Source: Treponema sp. UBA2869 (lineage in GTDB: Bacteria > Spirochaetota > Spirochaetia > Treponematales > Treponemataceae). From it: a stretch of 9,148 nt of DNA. Each line of letters begins with the position of its first letter. Position 1 is the first letter of the stretch. The notes beneath the pieces were generated by a model. It saw only the letters and a program-made list of their open reading frames with translations. It did not search any database and was not told the origin of the DNA. Location of the stretch: positions 4,570 to 13,717 of the forward strand of contig DEEV01000122.1 in assembly GCA_002350445.1 (NCBI GenBank). Direction: 5' to 3'. The position numbers and the translations under genes were made by a program. Shown in pieces: positions 6,295-9,148 of the stretch.

Positions 6295-7329
6295 ATGAAA
6301 TTGAAAAATGTTTCAGTTTTTCTGATTTTTTTTCTCTGCATCTGTACAACTTTTTTTTCATGTAAAGAAAGCAACACTACTGACACTCAGGCTCAATTTA
6401 TTGAAGCTTTGGAATCGCAGAATTTAACACCAGAACAGCGCTACACAATAATAAATCAGATGGCAACTAATCTGTTGCAGCAAAAAAACTACAACGAGCT
6501 TATTCTTTTTCTTACAAACTGGGTAGAAAACAATCCTGACGAAATTTACAATTCATACTGGCTTTTAATGACAGCCTACGCATATCTTGCAACCGGAGCA
6601 GAACCTGTTGCCGAATACTATTTTAACCGAATTCTTAAATCTTCACAGGATCTGCTTGTAAAAGGAAAATCTATTCACTTTACCTGCCTGCAAAATCTTA
6701 TTCAAATCAGCAAAACACCGGCTCACAAAATAAGATATTTTAACATGCTTATTTCTGATTTTCAGCAGGAAGTAAACATTACAGAGCTTTATCTTAGACT
6801 TGCAATGGAATACGGAAAAGACAATCAGTGGGATGCAGCTCTTGAAACATACACTTTATTTCTTGAACAGCCGGACGCAACCACAATTCAGATTCCCGGT
6901 GAACCAGATGCATACAAAAACGCACGTCATTTCGTAGACTTCGCAAAATCATCAAAGGACTGGACTTTTACAAGCCTTACTTCGCTTGAAGAAGCTGTAA
7001 AAAAAGCTATAAAAAATTACGACTGGAAGGCTTTGGATAAATACAAGGCAAAGGTAAATTTTTTCTCTATGTCCTGGAACAAGGACGAAATGGATGCAAA
7101 TTCACAGACAGAATTTTCAATGCGAAGTTATATGAGAGGAAACAGAATCCGCTACAGCGAAACTCTGGACGAATCTTCAACACCAACAGAAGCATATTTG
7201 CGCACAACAGGATGGAACAGCTATCTGAGTGTATGGTATTTGTATTTTAGAAAAGTAAATTTCCCGGTAGACCCTGATATTCACGGAACGTGGGAATGGG
7301 CTGGAATTTACATGGGAAACAAACTTTAA
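6295..7329 (+). CDS. Predicted lipoprotein with TPR-like helical repeats
   Basis: The 344-aa product begins with a lipoprotein signal peptide: MKLKN, a hydrophobic core to about residue 20, then FFSC with Cys23 as the lipidation site. Phe at -3 is not classical but fits the relaxed spirochaetal lipobox. The mature protein is mostly helical. Residues about 45-200 show degenerate TPR-like pairs, e.g. NLLQQKNYNELILFLTNWVE (59-78) and YGKDNQWDAALETYTLFL (173-190). The C-terminal part (about 225-344) is rich in Trp, Tyr and Phe and ends HGTWEWAGIYMGNKL; I do not recognise it as a family. It would be anchored in a membrane facing the periplasm or the surface. The stop overlaps the next start by one base (TAATG), so it is co-translated with the transglycosylase, for which it could be a scaffold or regulator (inference). 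No Shine-Dalgarno precedes the ATG. Confidence 0.83.
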   Translation: MKLKNVSVFLIFFLCICTTFFSCKESNTTDTQAQFIEALESQNLTPEQRYTIINQMATNLLQQKNYNELILFLTNWVENNPDEIYNSYWLLMTAYAYLATGAEPVAEYYFNRILKSSQDLLVKGKSIHFTCLQNLIQISKTPAHKIRYFNMLISDFQQEVNITELYLRLAMEYGKDNQWDAALETYTLFLEQPDATTIQIPGEPDAYKNARHFVDFAKSSKDWTFTSLTSLEEAVKKAIKNYDWKALDKYKAKVNFFSMSWNKDEMDANSQTEFSMRSYMRGNRIRYSETLDESSTPTEAYLRTTGWNSYLSVWYLYFRKVNFPVDPDIHGTWEWAGIYMGNKL

Positions 7330-8732
7330 TGAAAAAAATCCGCCTGCTTTTTCTTGCGTCTCTAATCATTGTTCTGCCACAGCTTTTTTTTGCAGAAGAA
7401 CTGCAGCCTGTAGAACCTGATACACTTACTCAGGAAATTGAGCCGGAAGAAATTCATCCGGATGATTTACCGCCTGTTGCTGCTCAGCCAGAAAACAAGC
7501 AGAATGAAAGCGAAGAAATTTTAAGCATTCAACCTGAAAATGAACAGACTTTAGAAACTGCCGAACTTTCCTCAGAACAAAACACAAAAGAGACTTCTGA
7601 AATAGAACCGCAAACAAGCGAGACAAATCCAGAAACAGACATCCAGGCAGATAAAAAATCAAAGAAAGCTAAAAAAGCAAAAACATCATCTAAAAAGACT
7701 AAAAAAACTACAGCAAAAAAAGATGATGAACAATCAGAAAATGATACACAGCCAAAAAACACCTATATCGCGTTGAATTACGAAGGAATGGAACGCGCCG
7801 AAGTAGATAAATTTAGAAAACAGTATCTTTCGGAAAAATGGTCAGCACTGCTTTATTCTTATCTTGAAAGTGCAATGGATTACAGACTTTACGTTCGCAA
7901 GGCTGTTCAGGATAAAGAGCTCCCGGAAATTCTTGAATATCTTCCGGTTGTTGAATCTAATTACAAAACAAACGCAAAATCACGTTCCGGCGCAATAGGA
8001 ATGTGGCAATTTATGGAAAACAGCGTTTACCCTTTTTTAAAACTGAATGATTTTGTTGACGAACGGCTTGATCCATGGAAATCGACAGACGCAGCCCTTA
8101 AAAAACTTGAAGAAAATTATAAAACTTTCGGAGACTGGCTTCTTGCAATTGCAGCATATAACTGCGGAGCAGGCGCTTTAACCCGCGCCTTAAAAAAAGC
8201 CGAAGAAAAGAATTTCTGGTATCTGGTTGATCACAAACTTATTCCAAGTCAGACTGCAAACTATGTACCAAAACTTCTTGCAATTGCAGATTTAGCAATT
8301 AACAGCGAATACTACGGAATCAACCTACCTTCCCATAAAGAAGAATTTGAAATTCTTGAAAACGAAAAAAACGGAATTTTTGATTACGTTACTGTAAACA
8401 AAGCTTATTCAATAACACAACTTGCCCAGGAAATAAGAATGGATGCTGCAGCATTAAAACGCCTGAATCCTTCTTACACTCTTGGAATGACACATCCATC
8501 AAAACCTTCGGAAATAAGACTTCCGCTTGGTCTTAAAACTTCCGCTTCCGAAGCAATAAAAAACCTTACACCAATAGATTTTCCTATTAAGTACAAAGTT
8601 GTAGCCGGCGATTCACTATGGTCAATTTCGCGCAAATACAATGTAACCGTTCAGGCTTTATGCGACATCAACAACATAAAAGAAAATGCAATTCTAAAGA
8701 TTGGAAAAATTCTTTATATTCCAAAGAAATAA
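7329..8732 (+). CDS. Secreted lytic murein transglycosylase, MltD-like, with LysM
   Basis: A GH23 lytic transglycosylase that cleaves peptidoglycan glycan strands in the periplasm. The 467-aa product has a signal peptide (1-22, cleavage after LFFA), a linker rich in Glu, Pro and Gln (about 24-107), a strongly Lys-rich stretch (108-132), then the catalytic domain. Visible motifs are LPVVESNY with catalytic Glu209, GAIGMWQFM (221-229, the MltD-type form of GLMQ), AYNCGAG (276-282) and YVPKLLA (312-318). A degenerate LysM-like segment follows at about 351-400, and a clear LysM (YKVVAGDSLWSISRKYNV, 422-439) ends the protein. Unlike E. coli MltD it has no lipobox, so it is probably soluble or held by LysM. 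I chose ATG 7329, which starts the signal peptide and overlaps the lipoprotein stop by one base; the frame stays open upstream to 7290, but those 13 codons only overlap the previous gene. Translational coupling is likely. Confidence 0.92.
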   Translation: MKKIRLLFLASLIIVLPQLFFAEELQPVEPDTLTQEIEPEEIHPDDLPPVAAQPENKQNESEEILSIQPENEQTLETAELSSEQNTKETSEIEPQTSETNPETDIQADKKSKKAKKAKTSSKKTKKTTAKKDDEQSENDTQPKNTYIALNYEGMERAEVDKFRKQYLSEKWSALLYSYLESAMDYRLYVRKAVQDKELPEILEYLPVVESNYKTNAKSRSGAIGMWQFMENSVYPFLKLNDFVDERLDPWKSTDAALKKLEENYKTFGDWLLAIAAYNCGAGALTRALKKAEEKNFWYLVDHKLIPSQTANYVPKLLAIADLAINSEYYGINLPSHKEEFEILENEKNGIFDYVTVNKAYSITQLAQEIRMDAAALKRLNPSYTLGMTHPSKPSEIRLPLGLKTSASEAIKNLTPIDFPIKYKVVAGDSLWSISRKYNVTVQALCDINNIKENAILKIGKILYIPKK

Positions 8733-8747
8733 TCCGACAATTAGATT

Positions 8748-9148
8748 ATGAAGAAGTGTTTGAATTTTAGAATCTTTTTGTCTGCTGCCGTTCTTGCGTT
8801 TGGCACTTACGTTTATGCGCAGAATTCAGAGCCGGTAACAACAATTGAATCAACAAGCGAAATTAACTGGATTACACGCGATTTTGTTTCTCATATTTCA
8901 ATGGACATAGAAAAGGCAAAAATTGAAATGCCGTCCGGCAAAAAAACAGCCTCTACAAGAATCAAGACAAAAATGCCGCAGTTAATTCAGCCGCCGCTTC
9001 TTTCACTCTATACAAATTCAAACCAGAATCTTTCAGATATGATTATTGAAGATCAGCTTACGCTGGATCAGGTTTATCATTTTATTATGAGCGGTTATAA
9101 AACTCCTGATGTTTTTTCCAACGATTTGAAGAATCTTAAAACCGACAA
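8748..9148 (+). CDS. Secreted protein of unknown family, N-terminal part
   Basis: An open frame of 133 codons that continues past the right edge. It starts 15 nt after the transglycosylase stop, so it is probably the third gene of that operon. The N-terminus is a signal peptide, with MKKCLNFR, a hydrophobic core at about 9-20 and a type I cleavage site at YVYA-Q (residue 24). Cys4 lies in the basic region and is not a lipobox. The mature part begins with a Ser/Thr-rich stretch, then SEINWITRDFVSHISMDIEK (37-56), a basic patch (RIKTKMP, 71-77) and LIIQPPLL-like hydrophobic residues (about 79-86). I do not recognise the family. No Shine-Dalgarno is visible. Codon use matches the neighbours. Confidence 0.82.
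   Translation, partial: MKKCLNFRIFLSAAVLAFGTYVYAQNSEPVTTIESTSEINWITRDFVSHISMDIEKAKIEMPSGKKTASTRIKTKMPQLIQPPLLSLYTNSNQNLSDMIIEDQLTLDQVYHFIMSGYKTPDVFSNDLKNLKTD

Noticed and set aside
6278..6298. Six-codon leader frame (ATG to TGA) overlapping the lipoprotein ATG by ATGA
   Set aside because: It looks like translational coupling, but it has no ribosome site and such short frames are common by chance in AT-rich sequence.
7290..7328. Start of the transglycosylase at ATG 7290
   Set aside because: It would add 13 polar residues before a complete signal peptide and overlap the lipoprotein gene by 40 nt. The TAATG start fits better.
7426..7762. Two minus-strand open frames opposite the transglycosylase linker
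   Set aside because: They mirror the low-complexity Lys/Glu-rich coding region and have no independent start signals or domains.

Overview
The window looks like a chromosomal segment of a low-GC, double-membraned bacterium, most likely a spirochaete close to Treponema. This is inferred from AT-rich codon use, a lipoprotein signal with a relaxed lipobox (FFSC), TTG as a likely start codon, a MltD-type murein transglycosylase, and a yajC-secD-secF cluster beside Treponema-like uncharacterised secreted proteins. No 16S rRNA or other taxonomic marker is present, so the genus is a guess. No mobile elements, CRISPR arrays, tRNAs or rRNAs were seen, and gene density is high.

Left part, minus strand (1-6146). 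At the left edge is the 5' end of ispH (isoprenoid biosynthesis), with its own candidate promoter. A clear intrinsic terminator at 303-337 closes the large upstream operon. In transcription order that operon encodes a six-TM membrane protein of unknown function, an exported TPR-repeat protein starting at TTG, YajC, SecD and SecF. SecD and SecF form the proton-driven arm of the Sec translocon and YajC is its small partner. The two leading genes may be accessory to envelope biogenesis, but only the context says so. SecF departs from the usual family in two ways: the membrane Asp (E. coli D213 position) is Ala, and about 95 extra residues sit in its periplasmic domain.

Divergent promoter region (6147-6294). 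Candidate sigma70-type promoters on the two strands share almost the same -10 element (TATAATA), so one symmetric site may drive both operons.

Right part, plus strand (6295-9148). A tight gene set encodes a helical-repeat lipoprotein, then a secreted lytic transglycosylase with a Lys-rich linker and C-terminal LysM (overlapping TAATG), then a secreted protein of unknown family cut by the window end. Together they suggest a cell-wall or envelope module next to the Sec module. Nothing here is a clearly new system; the best leads are the SecF changes, the unknown partners and the shared promoter.
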